A stretch of DNA of 43,276 bases from Candidatus Kapaibacterium sp. (GTDB lineage Bacteria > Bacteroidota > Ignavibacteria > Kapaibacteriales > WFXC01). Made by a program: the position numbers and the translations under genes. The DNA lies in the NCBI GenBank assembly GCA_027082775.1, contig JALWUI010000165.1, positions 1 to 43,276 of the forward strand. Reading direction: 5' to 3'. Of this stretch, positions 17,512-26,562 are shown piece after piece. Each line of letters starts with the position of its first letter. Within the stretch, counting starts at the first letter, position 1. The notes under the pieces are model-generated. The model was not told the origin of the DNA. It ran no database searches and saw only the letters and a program-made list of their open reading frames with translations.

Positions 17512-19373
17512 AACGATATTCAATCGAGCAAAGCGACGAGCAACTGCTGGGTAGTTCTGCGAGTATTCACTACGTTCTCCGTTTTGATCGTGCTGCTGCC
17601 CACCTCATCGACATTCAGCTACGCATCGAAAATGTAGCGGGACCGATCGAGCTGTACCTTCCTGTCTGGACACCCGGTAGTTATAAGATTCGGGACTTCA
17701 TCACCAATGTCGGCGATCTTTATGCTACCGATGGGAATGGGAAACCATTGCACATTGAATGGCTGAGTAAGAACCGCTTCCGGATCGAGCATACAGGCAA
17801 CAGTTCAACCATTGAACTACAGTACTGTTACTTTGCCCACGAACGCTCCGTCCGTACTTCCTTCGTCAACCGGTGGCATGCTTTTTTGATGCCGGGGAAC
17901 TTCTGCTTTGCTATCGCCGGCAGAGAGTACGAACCCCATCATCTCCATCTCCATCTGCCTCCTCACTGGCAATCAGTTGCCACCGCTCTTTCACCTGTTA
18001 CTCCCAATAACACTGACAGCCTTGGCGCTTTGAACTACGACATTCTGGTCGATTCGCCCATTCAAATCAGTCCTGATCCTGTGCACCACTTTTCTGCTGC
18101 TGGCGTCTTGCACCAACTATCCATCTTGGGTGAGTCTCCCTTTACCATCCCCTGGCTTATTGAGCAACTGCAGCGCATTGTGGAAGTCGAAGCCCAGCTT
18201 TTTGGCGGTCTTCCCTACGATCGCTATGTCTTTATGCTCCACTTCTTTCCTGATAGTCGAGGCGGTCTGGAACACGCTCGTTCTTCCGTCTCTGGCTGGG
18301 ACCCCGACAGCCTTACGGATTCGGAAGAAATCCAGCGCTTCTTAACCCTGTTAGCTCACGAATTCTTCCACGTGTGGAACGGAAAACGCATTCGCCCAAT
18401 CGAACTGGGACCATTTGACTATAACCGGGAAAACTATACTTCAATGCTGTGGCTGGCAGAAGGGTTGACTTCTTACTACAACGATCTCTTTCTCTACCGC
18501 TGTGGGTTTGTATCGGAAAAGTCTTTTCTCCGCATCCTTGCTCAGGAGCGAATCCAGCGTTTTCTGGAGCAGCCGGGTCATCGGAAAATGTCCGTTGCCG
18601 ATAGCAGCTTTCTTGCCTGGGTCAAACTCTACCAATCCAATGCTGATTCGCCCAACCGATTCCCCTCTTACTATCTCAAAGGAAGTCTCATCTTCCTGCT
18701 GCTGGATCTCTTTCTTATCCAGCAGTCTGGCGGGAAAGTATCGTTGGATACCGTTGTGCAAGCGCTGTGGCAGCGATATCAACACAACCCGGCGGAAGGT
18801 ATTACGGAAGCAGAGTTCATTGCCATTGCTGAAGCCAGTACCGGGATTCCGATCGGCTCTCTCTTGACGCAGTGGCTCCATACAACGGACCCCCTGCCTT
18901 TTGAAGACTTATTCGAAGGAATTGGGCTACAACTGATCCAGCGCCCTGTAGAACCGGAAACTATTGATCTGGGCGATACACACTTCACCGTGCCGCCTGC
19001 TAAGGTATGGACCGGGATGACACTCAAGGAAGTAAAAAATTCCGTGGTGGTCGAAAAGGTCATTGAAGGTTCACCGGCAGATGCTGCCGGCATTGGCGTT
19101 GAAGATACGATCATCGCTATTGCTGGTCAACGGGTCTGTACGCCAGCTCAGGCAATTGCCCAATTTGCTCGCCATCTCCATCAACCAGTTTCCATTACAG
19201 GAAGCTGCGATGGGAAGCTGTACACCACGCAACTGACGCCCGAACCAGCGGTGGAATACTTTTTAGAACCGCTTTCCAGCGCTCCTGATCCGGCACGGCA
19301 CTGCTACCAGCGCTGGCTGGAGCGTCCAATACGACATATTTACTCTGACACCGAGGTTCTTTTAGGTCGTTGA
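17508..19373 (+). CDS. M61 family metallopeptidase with PDZ domain
   Basis: A 621-residue glycyl-aminopeptidase-like M61 peptidase. The N-terminal beta-domain contains LPVWTPGSYKIRDFITNV (about 51-68), a strong M61 marker. The catalytic domain has GGLEH (252-256), the zinc motif HEFFH (284-288) followed by VWNGKRIRP, and the third zinc ligand, probably Glu318 in WLAEGLTSYY. A PDZ domain occupies about 495-575 (VEKVIEGSPADAAGIGVEDTIIAI). No signal peptide is visible, so a cytoplasmic location is likely unless a Met is missed. It is translationally coupled to the J-domain gene. Its end overlaps bpsA, on the other strand, by 12 bp. Confidence 0.92.
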   Translation: MKRYSIEQSDEQLLGSSASIHYVLRFDRAAAHLIDIQLRIENVAGPIELYLPVWTPGSYKIRDFITNVGDLYATDGNGKPLHIEWLSKNRFRIEHTGNSSTIELQYCYFAHERSVRTSFVNRWHAFLMPGNFCFAIAGREYEPHHLHLHLPPHWQSVATALSPVTPNNTDSLGALNYDILVDSPIQISPDPVHHFSAAGVLHQLSILGESPFTIPWLIEQLQRIVEVEAQLFGGLPYDRYVFMLHFFPDSRGGLEHARSSVSGWDPDSLTDSEEIQRFLTLLAHEFFHVWNGKRIRPIELGPFDYNRENYTSMLWLAEGLTSYYNDLFLYRCGFVSEKSFLRILAQERIQRFLEQPGHRKMSVADSSFLAWVKLYQSNADSPNRFPSYYLKGSLIFLLLDLFLIQQSGGKVSLDTVVQALWQRYQHNPAEGITEAEFIAIAEASTGIPIGSLLTQWLHTTDPLPFEDLFEGIGLQLIQRPVEPETIDLGDTHFTVPPAKVWTGMTLKEVKNSVVVEKVIEGSPADAAGIGVEDTIIAIAGQRVCTPAQAIAQFARHLHQPVSITGSCDGKLYTTQLTPEPAVEYFLEPLSSAPDPARHCYQRWLERPIRHIYSDTEVLLGR

Positions 19374-20435
19374 TCCCTCTTCGTCCAGATATAAAGCGTC
19401 CGTTTGGATAGGCTCGTTCCACCGGGTAAATCCGGGCAGCGTTTCAATGCGATACCAGAACGAGCGATACCAGATGGTCCGGGGTGGTTGCTTTACAGGA
19501 GCAATTCGCGCTGCTAAGGTTTCAGAATGGTAGGGCCAATTCATATAGTGGTTGAAATTGCGGATTATATCGGTCACCACGACGCCCAGATCATTCAGGA
19601 GAATACGCTGAAACTCCTGCCAGCGAAAAATGGAAGCATCCCGCAAGGTCAAACCAAAATACCCGCTATACCCTTCACCCCGCAGTGTTGCAATGCCGCG
19701 AGCAACAAATGCCCGGAAAGCGCTATGTGTTTCCGGCGGGTCGGTAATAAAAACATCGAAAGCACCAACCCATTCATCGGGCAACGGCTGTCGCAAATCG
19801 AAGACATGAGCTTCCGCGTTGGTTAATCCCAGTTCCGCTATGATGGTACGATCAAATTCAATCAAACGATCGTCAATATCCAAAATCAGCACTCGCCGTG
19901 CCAGATTCGTCATAGCAATTGCCAACCCTGTCAGATCATCTTCAGCACCCAGCACAATGATTTCCTTCTGGTGAAGATCGCCCAAATGCTTCAACATCTG
20001 CACCCGGGCAACCGTGGTCTCCGGTGTTACCGATGCCTGATCATAATTCCGCAGAGGCTTGGGACGATCCTTAGCAATCTCAATGAATCGTCGGTAGAAT
20101 TCTTTGTCCAGCCAATAGGCATAGCCCCGCCCTTCACACGCCGGACAGTGCGCATTGACCGGTGCAACAAGATGAAATTTTTCAACTAATTCTCTCCCCT
20201 GGTCTGTAAGAAAAATGCCGTTTTCCGAATCTATGGTTACATACCCCTGTTGCTCCAGCTCCCGCACAATGAGCACACCGGTAGGAACGGGAACATCGGC
20301 ATAGTCGATCAATTGCCAGAAATCCGACGTTGCCAACAGTGCTGAAAGAACCCGATAAACATTTTTCTCGTGCAACCGCAACTTCTGTGCCGCTGCCTGC
20401 TGTTGCAAATGCGCTACAAGCTCCGACAACTCCAT
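19362..20435 (-). CDS. bpsA: N4-bis(aminopropyl)spermidine synthase (branched-polyamine synthase)
   Basis: A 357-residue BpsA/DUF43 protein. The N-terminal winged-helix region (1-95) is followed by a CPACEGRGY motif (97-105), then YDQASVTPETTVAR (131-144), the nucleotide-fold loop GAEDDLTG (163-170) and the DPPET motif (232-236). All are characteristic of archaeal and bacterial BpsA, which adds aminopropyl groups from decarboxylated SAM to spermidine and makes the quaternary branched polyamine. Branched polyamines stabilise nucleic acids at high temperature. AGAGGA lies just upstream of the ATG, and a promoter match lies about 30 nt upstream. The identification is good; the thermophily inference is indirect. 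Confidence 0.88.
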   Translation of the reverse strand: MELSELVAHLQQQAAAQKLRLHEKNVYRVLSALLATSDFWQLIDYADVPVPTGVLIVRELEQQGYVTIDSENGIFLTDQGRELVEKFHLVAPVNAHCPACEGRGYAYWLDKEFYRRFIEIAKDRPKPLRNYDQASVTPETTVARVQMLKHLGDLHQKEIIVLGAEDDLTGLAIAMTNLARRVLILDIDDRLIEFDRTIIAELGLTNAEAHVFDLRQPLPDEWVGAFDVFITDPPETHSAFRAFVARGIATLRGEGYSGYFGLTLRDASIFRWQEFQRILLNDLGVVVTDIIRNFNHYMNWPYHSETLAARIAPVKQPPRTIWYRSFWYRIETLPGFTRWNEPIQTDALYLDEEGSTT

Positions 20436-20466
20436 AGTCCTCTCCCTTCGCCAGTTAACAAAACGG

Positions 20467-20493
20467 CAAATATAGCAAATTCAGCGATCACAA
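20467..20493 (-). promoter_or_regulatory. Bacteroidota-type promoter for bpsA
   Basis: On the minus strand TTG (20493-20491), a 16-nt spacer and TATATTTG (20474-20467) match the -7 consensus exactly. The spacer is shorter than the usual 19 nt. Confidence 0.45.
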
Positions 20494-20498
20494 TTCCA

Positions 20499-20526
20499 TT
20501 GCTCAGATGATCAAAGAATATACTTG
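20499..20526 (+). promoter_or_regulatory. Bacteroidota-type promoter for the LptD-like gene
   Basis: TTG (20499-20501), a 17-nt spacer and TATACTTG (20519-20526) match the -33/-7 pattern with one deviation in -7. It faces away from the bpsA promoter and leaves a leader of about 115 nt before the likely start. Confidence 0.35.
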
Positions 20527-20645
20527 CACTTGCTGCCCCCACGATTTCAGCAGACGAGATTGGCTCTTAGAAGTGCAGCGGAACAGCAAACAGTCCGTGC
20601 CAATCGCAACATCTCCAGCGCCATCATCCGTCAAACACCGGGAAT

Positions 20646-23168
20646 GTGCAAACAAGGAAGCACGAGAAACTGCGTCCAGCAAAACTCCATTGGCACCAGA
20701 TTTGGGGACTGATGTTCTGCCTTTTTGTCCCGCTGTTTGCCCAATTACCCAGTACTTCTTCAACAGTATTGCCAGACACGGTGCAACTTCGTCCCACTAC
20801 CGCATCCTCTCGGAGAAGCATTGATACCCTCATCACCTTTTTCGCCCAGGACACAAACCGATATGAGGTTTCATCCCAAACCCTTGTCCTGGTTGGAAAT
20901 GCGTGGATCCAGTATCGCAACCAACGACTGGAAGCACATCGGATCATTGTGAACTTTCAAACCGGCACATTAATTGCTGAAGCAGACTCGGGTGGTTCGG
21001 CAAGATTTCAAGAAGGATCTGAAACTTTCATCGGCAAGCGTATTGAATACAACTTTCGGACTCGCAAGGGACGAATCCTCATCGGAAAAACACAGCGCTC
21101 AGAAGGACGGTATGGTGGTGCTATCGTGAAACAGGTCTCTCCGACCAGCTACTTCGTTCAGAATGGCATTTTCACCACCTGTACCAATCCTTTGCCACAC
21201 TATGCATTCTTTGCCCCGAAGATGCGCGTTGAACGCAAAAATAAAATCTTTGTCGACCCCTTATTCCTCACCATTGAAGAGTTCCCGGTCTTTGGAATTC
21301 CTTTTGGTATTTTCATCGACGCACAGCGTGGTCGCCGATCCGGGTTTCTCATCCCATCCATTTTCTTCTCCAATGCTCCCGGCTCGCTCAATCGCGGTAC
21401 CATTATCGAAAACTTAGGGTATTACTGGGCAATCAATGATTATCTGGATGCCAGATTTGCGCTCCGGCTCACCACCAAAGGAGGCTTTACGCTATTCCAG
21501 ACAACTCGATACGCCGTTCGCCGCCTGCTCACCGGCTCTATACAGGCAGCATACGGCATTACCCGAACTTCTCCAATCCAGCCGTACACAACAGATTGGA
21601 ATCTCCAGTGGCAGCACAAGCAACAATTAGGGAAAACCACCCGCCTGGACATCGCACTCCGCTTTAGTTCTTCCAATTTTTTCCAGAATGTATCCACAAA
21701 TTTACAGGAGCGCGTGCAGCGCCAAATCCGCTCCGACGCTTCTTTCTATCACCAGTTTCCTGATGGGAGCAGTATCTCCCTTTATTATCAACGAACGCAG
21801 GATCTGGCAACAGGAACTGTCAACGAAACATTCCCCCAATTTACCTTCTCCCTGCCACAGTGGTATCCACTCCGCTCTTTGACAACGCTGGATTGGCTTC
21901 GGAATTTCAACATTCGCTATACAGTCCGTGGCTTTCGGCAACGGTTTGATACAACAACAAAATTTCGGATTGAGCACCGACCTCGCATCGCCCTGCGTCC
22001 CCGATTTCGCTTTTTTACCGTTATCCCCTCCGTTTCTTATTCCGAAAACTGGTACTTCCGGCGAATGATCCGAACAGTGCGGAATGATACAGCGGTTGTA
22101 GACTCGATGGAATCCGGATTTTTCCGGGAATTCCAATACTCTCTGGGACTTTCGCTTTCCACCCGGCTCTACGGCATTGCTTTCCTTCAATGGGGAAAAC
22201 TCGAAGCAGTTCGACATATTCTGCAACCGACGATCACGTGGAATTATACGCCTGACTTTTCTGATCCTGCGCTGGGAATGTACGGCACATTTGTGGATCC
22301 AAAAACGGGACAACAGGTGAAGTATTCCTACTTCGCAAAAGACGGTGGTGGAGTTAATTCGCAATTGCGTCAGTCTGTGCGAATCACCCTTGACAATGTT
22401 TTTGAAGCAAAAATCTGGACAAATGACACAACAACTCGCGTCATCCGGCTGCTCAATCTGGGTTTGAGCACAGCATATAATGCAGCGGCGGATTCTCTGC
22501 AATGGTCCCCAATTACCATAACGGGACGAACCAGCATTGGACGTTTTTTCTCCTTCAGTGGCTCAGCCCGCTTCCTTCTGTATGATCAGGTTCCCGATGC
22601 CGACAATCCATTGACATATCACACTATCAACCGCTTTTTGTGGACAACCGGGAAAGGTCTTGCACGACTCGTTAATGCCAACTTAACAGCAACCCTGACC
22701 ATCGGTCATCAATCCTCTGCATCCGCAGCAACAGAACGATCAGCAGACACAACCCTTTCACCAGCATCAACAGAGAAGCAGCACTATGCACTGGAAGACA
22801 CTTTCTGGGGACAAAATGCTCCGGGCAGTATTCCATTGGCAATTCGCTGGCAGCTAACGGCAACACTCCAACTGGCTTATGCTGCTCCCACGCCCCGGTC
22901 GGTAAGCCGGACAGCAGCGATCAGCCTGGCTGGCTCTTTCGCTATCGCCAATAGCTGGGCACTCTCTGGTGGACTGTCGCTCGATCTGCTCACCGCAGCC
23001 ATTAACGCCCCTTACCTTGAACTCCGAAAAGATCTCCACTGCTGGGATTTCTACCTGCGATGGTATCCAACAGGACTATCTCAGGGCATTTACCTTCGGA
23101 TTGGGATCAAAGCGGCACAATTGCGCGATATTAAGATTGAGAAGCGAACAGGCTCTGTTTATTTCTAA
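20646..23168 (+). CDS. lptD: LptD-like outer-membrane LPS-assembly protein
   Basis: The product is up to 840 residues. An N-terminal signal-like segment ends [12 protein letters not shown]. An OstA/LptA-type beta-jellyroll (about 75-175; [30 protein letters not shown]...) is followed by the conserved [11 protein letters not shown] and [22 protein letters not shown] segments. The long C-terminal part has alternating aromatic strands of an outer-membrane barrel. It inserts lipopolysaccharide into the outer leaflet with LptE. The best start is uncertain: 20646 is GTG with a weak upstream GGG, and ATG at 20712 has GGGGACTG before it but leaves a very short signal. Its TAA overlaps the stop of the convergent acyl-CoA dehydrogenase gene. 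Confidence 0.85.
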   Translation: MQTRKHEKLRPAKLHWHQIWGLMFCLFVPLFAQLPSTSSTVLPDTVQLRPTTASSRRSIDTLITFFAQDTNRYEVSSQTLVLVGNAWIQYRNQRLEAHRIIVNFQTGTLIAEADSGGSARFQEGSETFIGKRIEYNFRTRKGRILIGKTQRSEGRYGGAIVKQVSPTSYFVQNGIFTTCTNPLPHYAFFAPKMRVERKNKIFVDPLFLTIEEFPVFGIPFGIFIDAQRGRRSGFLIPSIFFSNAPGSLNRGTIIENLGYYWAINDYLDARFALRLTTKGGFTLFQTTRYAVRRLLTGSIQAAYGITRTSPIQPYTTDWNLQWQHKQQLGKTTRLDIALRFSSSNFFQNVSTNLQERVQRQIRSDASFYHQFPDGSSISLYYQRTQDLATGTVNETFPQFTFSLPQWYPLRSLTTLDWLRNFNIRYTVRGFRQRFDTTTKFRIEHRPRIALRPRFRFFTVIPSVSYSENWYFRRMIRTVRNDTAVVDSMESGFFREFQYSLGLSLSTRLYGIAFLQWGKLEAVRHILQPTITWNYTPDFSDPALGMYGTFVDPKTGQQVKYSYFAKDGGGVNSQLRQSVRITLDNVFEAKIWTNDTTTRVIRLLNLGLSTAYNAAADSLQWSPITITGRTSIGRFFSFSGSARFLLYDQVPDADNPLTYHTINRFLWTTGKGLARLVNANLTATLTIGHQSSASAATERSADTTLSPASTEKQHYALEDTFWGQNAPGSIPLAIRWQLTATLQLAYAAPTPRSVSRTAAISLAGSFAIANSWALSGGLSLDLLTAAINAPYLELRKDLHCWDFYLRWYPTGLSQGIYLRIGIKAAQLRDIKIEKRTGSVYF

Positions 23169-24340
23169 GACTGCCGCAATAAATTGCGCGCAATAACTAT
23201 CCGTTGAATTTCAGAGGTTCCCTCCCCAATGGTGAGCAGCTTTGCATCGCGATACAGCTTCTCAACGGGATACTCTTTGGTATAACCGTAACCACCGTGG
23301 ATCTGAACTGCTTCTTCAGCCGCTCGCACAGCCAGTTCACTGGCAAAAAGTTTTGCCTGCGCTGCTTCCAGGGTATAAGGCATTCCCTGATCCCTCAGCC
23401 ACGCAGCTTTATAGGTCAGCAAACGTGCTGCTTCAATGTGCGTCGTCAGCGCTGCAAATTTAAATTGCGTCGCCTGAAATTCTGCTATTGGTTGTCCAAA
23501 TTGCTTGCGTTCAAACGCATATCGCATACTATGCTCCACGGCTGCCTCTGCTAAGCCCAGACTCAACGCAGCAATGGTAATACGTCCGCCATCCAGAATG
23601 CGCAATGCCTGAATAAAGCCCTCTCCTTCTTCTCCTAATCGATGGGATACGGGAACCCGGACATTTTCAAAGACCAAACTGGCAGTATCACTGGAGCGCA
23701 TACCCAATTTGTTTTCCTTTTTAGCAGCATAAAATCCCGGCATAGATTTATCAACCACAAAAGCCGAAATCCCCTTTTTTCCTCGATCCGGATCGGTTTT
23801 CGCCATTACTACCGCAATTTCCCCAACGCTACCGTGCGTAATGAAATTTTTTGTTCCATTAAGAATGTAAAAATCACCATCTCTTCGAGCAGTGGTCAAC
23901 ATTGCGCCAGCATCCGATCCAGATCCGGGTTCTGTGAGCGCCCACGCCCCCATCGTTTCACCTGTCGCCAGCCGTGGCAGATACTTTTGCTTTATTTCCT
24001 CACTTCCAAACTGGAGAATATGATTACTGCACAAACCATTATGAGCTGCTACACCCAGCGCAATCGATGGACAGGCTTTGGCAATCTCTTCTACAATAAG
24101 AGCCAATTCTATGGCTCCCATTCCTGCCCCTCCGTATTCTGTCGGGACTAACACTCCTAAGAATCCCAGTTCCCCCATTTTGCGGAACAATTCTGTGGGA
24201 AACTCCTGCGATTCATCATATTCCAGTGCCACAGGTGCAATCTCGTTTTGTGCAAAATTGCGAGCCAATTCCTGAATCGCCTGCTGCTCTTCACTAAACT
24301 CCAGTTGAAATCCTTCATCGTTGACTACATCTAACGGCAT
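23165..24340 (-). CDS. Acyl-CoA dehydrogenase
   Basis: A 391-residue flavoenzyme that introduces the alpha-beta double bond in acyl-CoA, passing electrons to ETF. Family segments are the N-terminal helix [15 protein letters not shown], the FAD-binding [15 protein letters not shown] (about 134-148) and the C-terminal [22 protein letters not shown] and [19 protein letters not shown]. The last carries the family's catalytic Glu region, consistent with the short-chain or butyryl type. I place the start at the ATG at 24340, not the in-frame TTG at 24343, as GGGGGAGGATTTTG gives proper spacing to ATG. It is a single gene, convergent with lptD. Confidence 0.93.
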   Translation of the reverse strand: MPLDVVNDEGFQLEFSEEQQAIQELARNFAQNEIAPVALEYDESQEFPTELFRKMGELGFLGVLVPTEYGGAGMGAIELALIVEEIAKACPSIALGVAAHNGLCSNHILQFGSEEIKQKYLPRLATGETMGAWALTEPGSGSDAGAMLTTARRDGDFYILNGTKNFITHGSVGEIAVVMAKTDPDRGKKGISAFVVDKSMPGFYAAKKENKLGMRSSDTASLVFENVRVPVSHRLGEEGEGFIQALRILDGGRITIAALSLGLAEAAVEHSMRYAFERKQFGQPIAEFQATQFKFAALTTHIEAARLLTYKAAWLRDQGMPYTLEAAQAKLFASELAVRAAEEAVQIHGGYGYTKEYPVEKLYRDAKLLTIGEGTSEIQRIVIARNLLRQS

Positions 24341-24515
24341 CAAAATCCTCCCCCAATGTTGTTCTCTTTCCAGCTTGCTTGTTCTTTAAGCTTACAAAAA
24401 TACAAAAATCCTCTGCAACCATCTATTCAGGAGCTTCGCCACCACACAGCAATTGAAACCGAACAAGGCAAGATGTCCCCGTCGCTGGATCGCAACTTTC
24501 CGCCTTACCGCTCGT

Positions 24516-24545
24516 TTGTATGCTTTGCAGTAAGACAGACATTTG
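24516..24545 (+). promoter_or_regulatory. Promoter-like motif before the two-helix microprotein
   Basis: TTG (24516-24518), a 19-nt spacer and GACATTTG (24538-24545) match the -33/-7 pattern, with the first base of the -7 deviating. The start codon follows at 24568. Confidence 0.35.
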
Positions 24546-24567
24546 AGTTAACAAAGAAGGAAAAACG

Positions 24568-24753
24568 ATGGACTTCTGGAAAAATCTCTTAGCAGGATTT
24601 CTGGCAATCATTGTCGCTTTCATAGCGTTCAAAGTCCTGATGTGGTTCTTAGGCTTTTTGTTTCATTTCACCTTAGGAGTGCTCGCATTATTCATCATTG
24701 GTTTGTTCGCACTGCCGCTGTATTTCCATTTTCGGAGAATGCTCAGCCGATAA
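24568..24753 (+). CDS. Two-helix membrane microprotein, unknown function
   Basis: A 61-residue protein with two membrane helices: FLAIIVAFIAFKVLMWFLGFLF (about 11-32) and a following LGVLALFIIGLFALPLYF (about 36-53). It ends in a basic HFRRMLSR tail. GAAGGA lies 8 nt before the ATG and a promoter-like motif lies 23 bp upstream, which supports a real gene and not chance. The family is not recognised. It is flanked by an acyl-CoA dehydrogenase gene (divergent) and a DUF3108 gene (convergent, 71 bp away). Confidence 0.65.
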   Translation: MDFWKNLLAGFLAIIVAFIAFKVLMWFLGFLFHFTLGVLALFIIGLFALPLYFHFRRMLSR

Positions 24754-24824
24754 TCTAAGCTGTTCTTTGTAAGTTAGCTCCGGTCTTCATAGGGTAGTCT
24801 TTAAGACGAAGCTTCTGCCCTCTA

Positions 24825-25637
24825 TTACCGTTTAATCTTTGCAGTTAAAGGTCCGCGCAATCCCCGATATCCAACCAATTCTGCATAGATACTGCCTATC
24901 AACACTTTCGTTGAAACCTGTACTGGAATTTTGCGTTCATCATCACTGAGCCAGATCAGAATGCTCCCCTCGCTCTTAAACAATCCGCCTTCCTGAACCA
25001 GTGGTTCGATCACAATCGTTCGAAATCGCCCTGCCTCTACATCAACGATTTCACGTCCGCGAATGACAACTTTTAAGTCATACACTCGATCCTTGTAAAA
25101 ATTCTGGAGATACAAAGTATCTCCCGCCCGCATTGTATCCAGCGGCAACGTGCGAACATAGAAAAAGGCGGAAACCACATCGTGGACAAACGGAGGAATC
25201 TGGTAAGCAGTATCTCCAACATAGACCAGGTTCCGGTAATGGTCAAATGCAGCGCGAAAATCGCGCCGGTACCCACCTTCTCGAATATGCTGTTCAAAAT
25301 ACCACGGGAACAACCCATCAACGTCGACCAGTGTGCGATAATAATCGCGCACTCGATACAACCAATCTAAACTCTTCAAAGAGCGAACATAAAACCGAAT
25401 ATCATAACACTGGGGACCGCTATCGCACGAAACAATTTTGGGGAACACTTTAAAAGCCGCTTTGCCCGCAGTTACAAACTCATAACGAATTTTGAAATAC
25501 AGCTCCTCTCCGGCGCCAAAAGCAGTGTTCGACACGGTTCGCAGCGGAGCGCCCTGAACACCACCGCTGCTATCAGCGGCACCCCATCCCCAGATACTGC
25601 TTACCAGCCACAAGATAATGACTACGACAATTCTCAC
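24825..25637 (-). CDS. DUF3108 family exported protein
   Basis: The product is 270 residues. It starts with GTG at 25637: AAAGGAG lies 8 nt before it, and a signal peptide (MRIVVVIILWLVSSIWGWGAA) begins there. The mature part shows the DUF3108 pattern: LYFKIRYEFVTAGKAAFKV, the YRVRDYYRTLVDVDGLFPWYFEQHIREGGY segment and VEAGRFRTIVIEPL...GSILIWLSDDERKIPVQV. It is probably a periplasmic or outer-membrane-associated beta-rich protein. The function of the family is not established. It lies 39 bp downstream of the next gene on the same strand, so it is probably co-transcribed. Confidence 0.85.
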   Translation of the reverse strand: MRIVVVIILWLVSSIWGWGAADSSGGVQGAPLRTVSNTAFGAGEELYFKIRYEFVTAGKAAFKVFPKIVSCDSGPQCYDIRFYVRSLKSLDWLYRVRDYYRTLVDVDGLFPWYFEQHIREGGYRRDFRAAFDHYRNLVYVGDTAYQIPPFVHDVVSAFFYVRTLPLDTMRAGDTLYLQNFYKDRVYDLKVVIRGREIVDVEAGRFRTIVIEPLVQEGGLFKSEGSILIWLSDDERKIPVQVSTKVLIGSIYAELVGYRGLRGPLTAKIKR

Positions 25638-25676
25638 CGTTGACTCCTTTCTTCCAATCTCTGAACGAACGGTGGA

Positions 25677-26435
25677 TCAGTAGATCAATAACAAAATCCC
25701 CTGCTGCTTTACAGAAAGAACGTACACACCTGAGAGACTCACCGATGGCAATTGCCCTTTCCCTTGCCGAAGAGGAATCTTTGCAACCAGCCGTCCGTTA
25801 AGGTCACGAAGCTCGCCTTGTGCAAAGGGAAACGATCGAAAACGCTGAATCTGTATCCATCGCTGCTCTCTGGGAACGCAAAGCGCTGGAGAAGAAGCGA
25901 AAACTTGAGAATGCTCAACAACCCGACTGACAGAAGCTCGATACCAGATTTGGAGAGATAGTTCCCCAACAGCGTTATTATCAATTACTGCCGAATCCTC
26001 CTTGGTAAGATTATACACATACGCCTCGAACGGGTCAGCCAGGCGTGCCGAATCCACAATACTTGCAACTGTCCACCGAATATGCAGTGGATATCCATCC
26101 CGCTGGATATGAATCTGATGTACAACGCTATCCGACGCATGGGGCACAGGTCGAAAATCCTCCTGCGTCATAATAGGAACGCCCGTGATAGTATCGATAC
26201 AGGGCAACAAAAACACCGGAAACATTCCTTCTGGGGGCAGCAAAGGAATTTCTGCTTCCAGCGCTGTGTCCAGACAAACAGTGGCATCAAGAGCAATCCC
26301 CGCCTGAAGGGTATACTGATAACTGTTCGGACGTTCGCTGGCAAATTGTAGTTCTACTCCTACTTGCTGAGCAAAAATACTCCAACTACCTAAAAGGATA
26401 CAGATCCCAGCAATATATCGACCCTGTTTCCACAT
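25677..26435 (-). CDS. Secreted protein, unknown, with T9SS-like C-terminus
   Basis: The product is 252 residues. The ATG at 26435 is chosen over the open frame to 26573 because GGGAGGGA lies 5 nt before it, and a clean signal peptide follows (GRYIAGICILLGSWSIFAQQ). The upstream part is also interrupted by the terminator at 26491-26530. The mature N-terminus has strand-rich QVGVELQFASERPNSY and CLDTALEAEIPLLPPEG. The C-terminal 60 residues (GELRDLNGRLVAKIPL...SGVYVLSVKQQGILLLIY) resemble a short, degenerate T9SS type-A domain (the LNGR core and GVYV strand). No known domain is recognised in the rest. It is downstream of the array of larger secreted proteins but beyond a terminator. Confidence 0.65.
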   Translation of the reverse strand: MWKQGRYIAGICILLGSWSIFAQQVGVELQFASERPNSYQYTLQAGIALDATVCLDTALEAEIPLLPPEGMFPVFLLPCIDTITGVPIMTQEDFRPVPHASDSVVHQIHIQRDGYPLHIRWTVASIVDSARLADPFEAYVYNLTKEDSAVIDNNAVGELSLQIWYRASVSRVVEHSQVFASSPALCVPREQRWIQIQRFRSFPFAQGELRDLNGRLVAKIPLRQGKGQLPSVSLSGVYVLSVKQQGILLLIY

Positions 26436-26490
26436 TCTCCCTCCCAACTTACTTTGCTCTCTACTTCTCAAACAAGATTCTTTGGTACAC

Positions 26491-26530
26491 AAACAAAAAA
26501 GGCAACCACCCTCATTGGATGGTTGCCTTT
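26491..26530 (-). terminator. Intrinsic terminator after the large secreted protein gene
   Basis: AAAGGCAACCA (26498-26508) pairs over 11 bp with TGGTTGCCTTT (26520-26530) around an 11-nt loop. On the minus strand a TTTTTTGTTT tract follows. It lies about 33 bp beyond the stop codon at 26563. Confidence 0.85.
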
Positions 26531-26562
26531 CCGCTACTTTGCAATCAAATTCTTGACAACCG

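Noticed and set aside
24395-24402. TATTTTTG -7 match before the acyl-CoA dehydrogenase gene
   Set aside because: The nearest upstream TTG is only 13 nt away, too short for the promoter pattern.
24754-24824. AGGGTAG / CTGCCCT imperfect hairpin between convergent genes
   Set aside because: Stem has a mismatch or wobble and a long interior loop, no T-tract; not convincing as a terminator.
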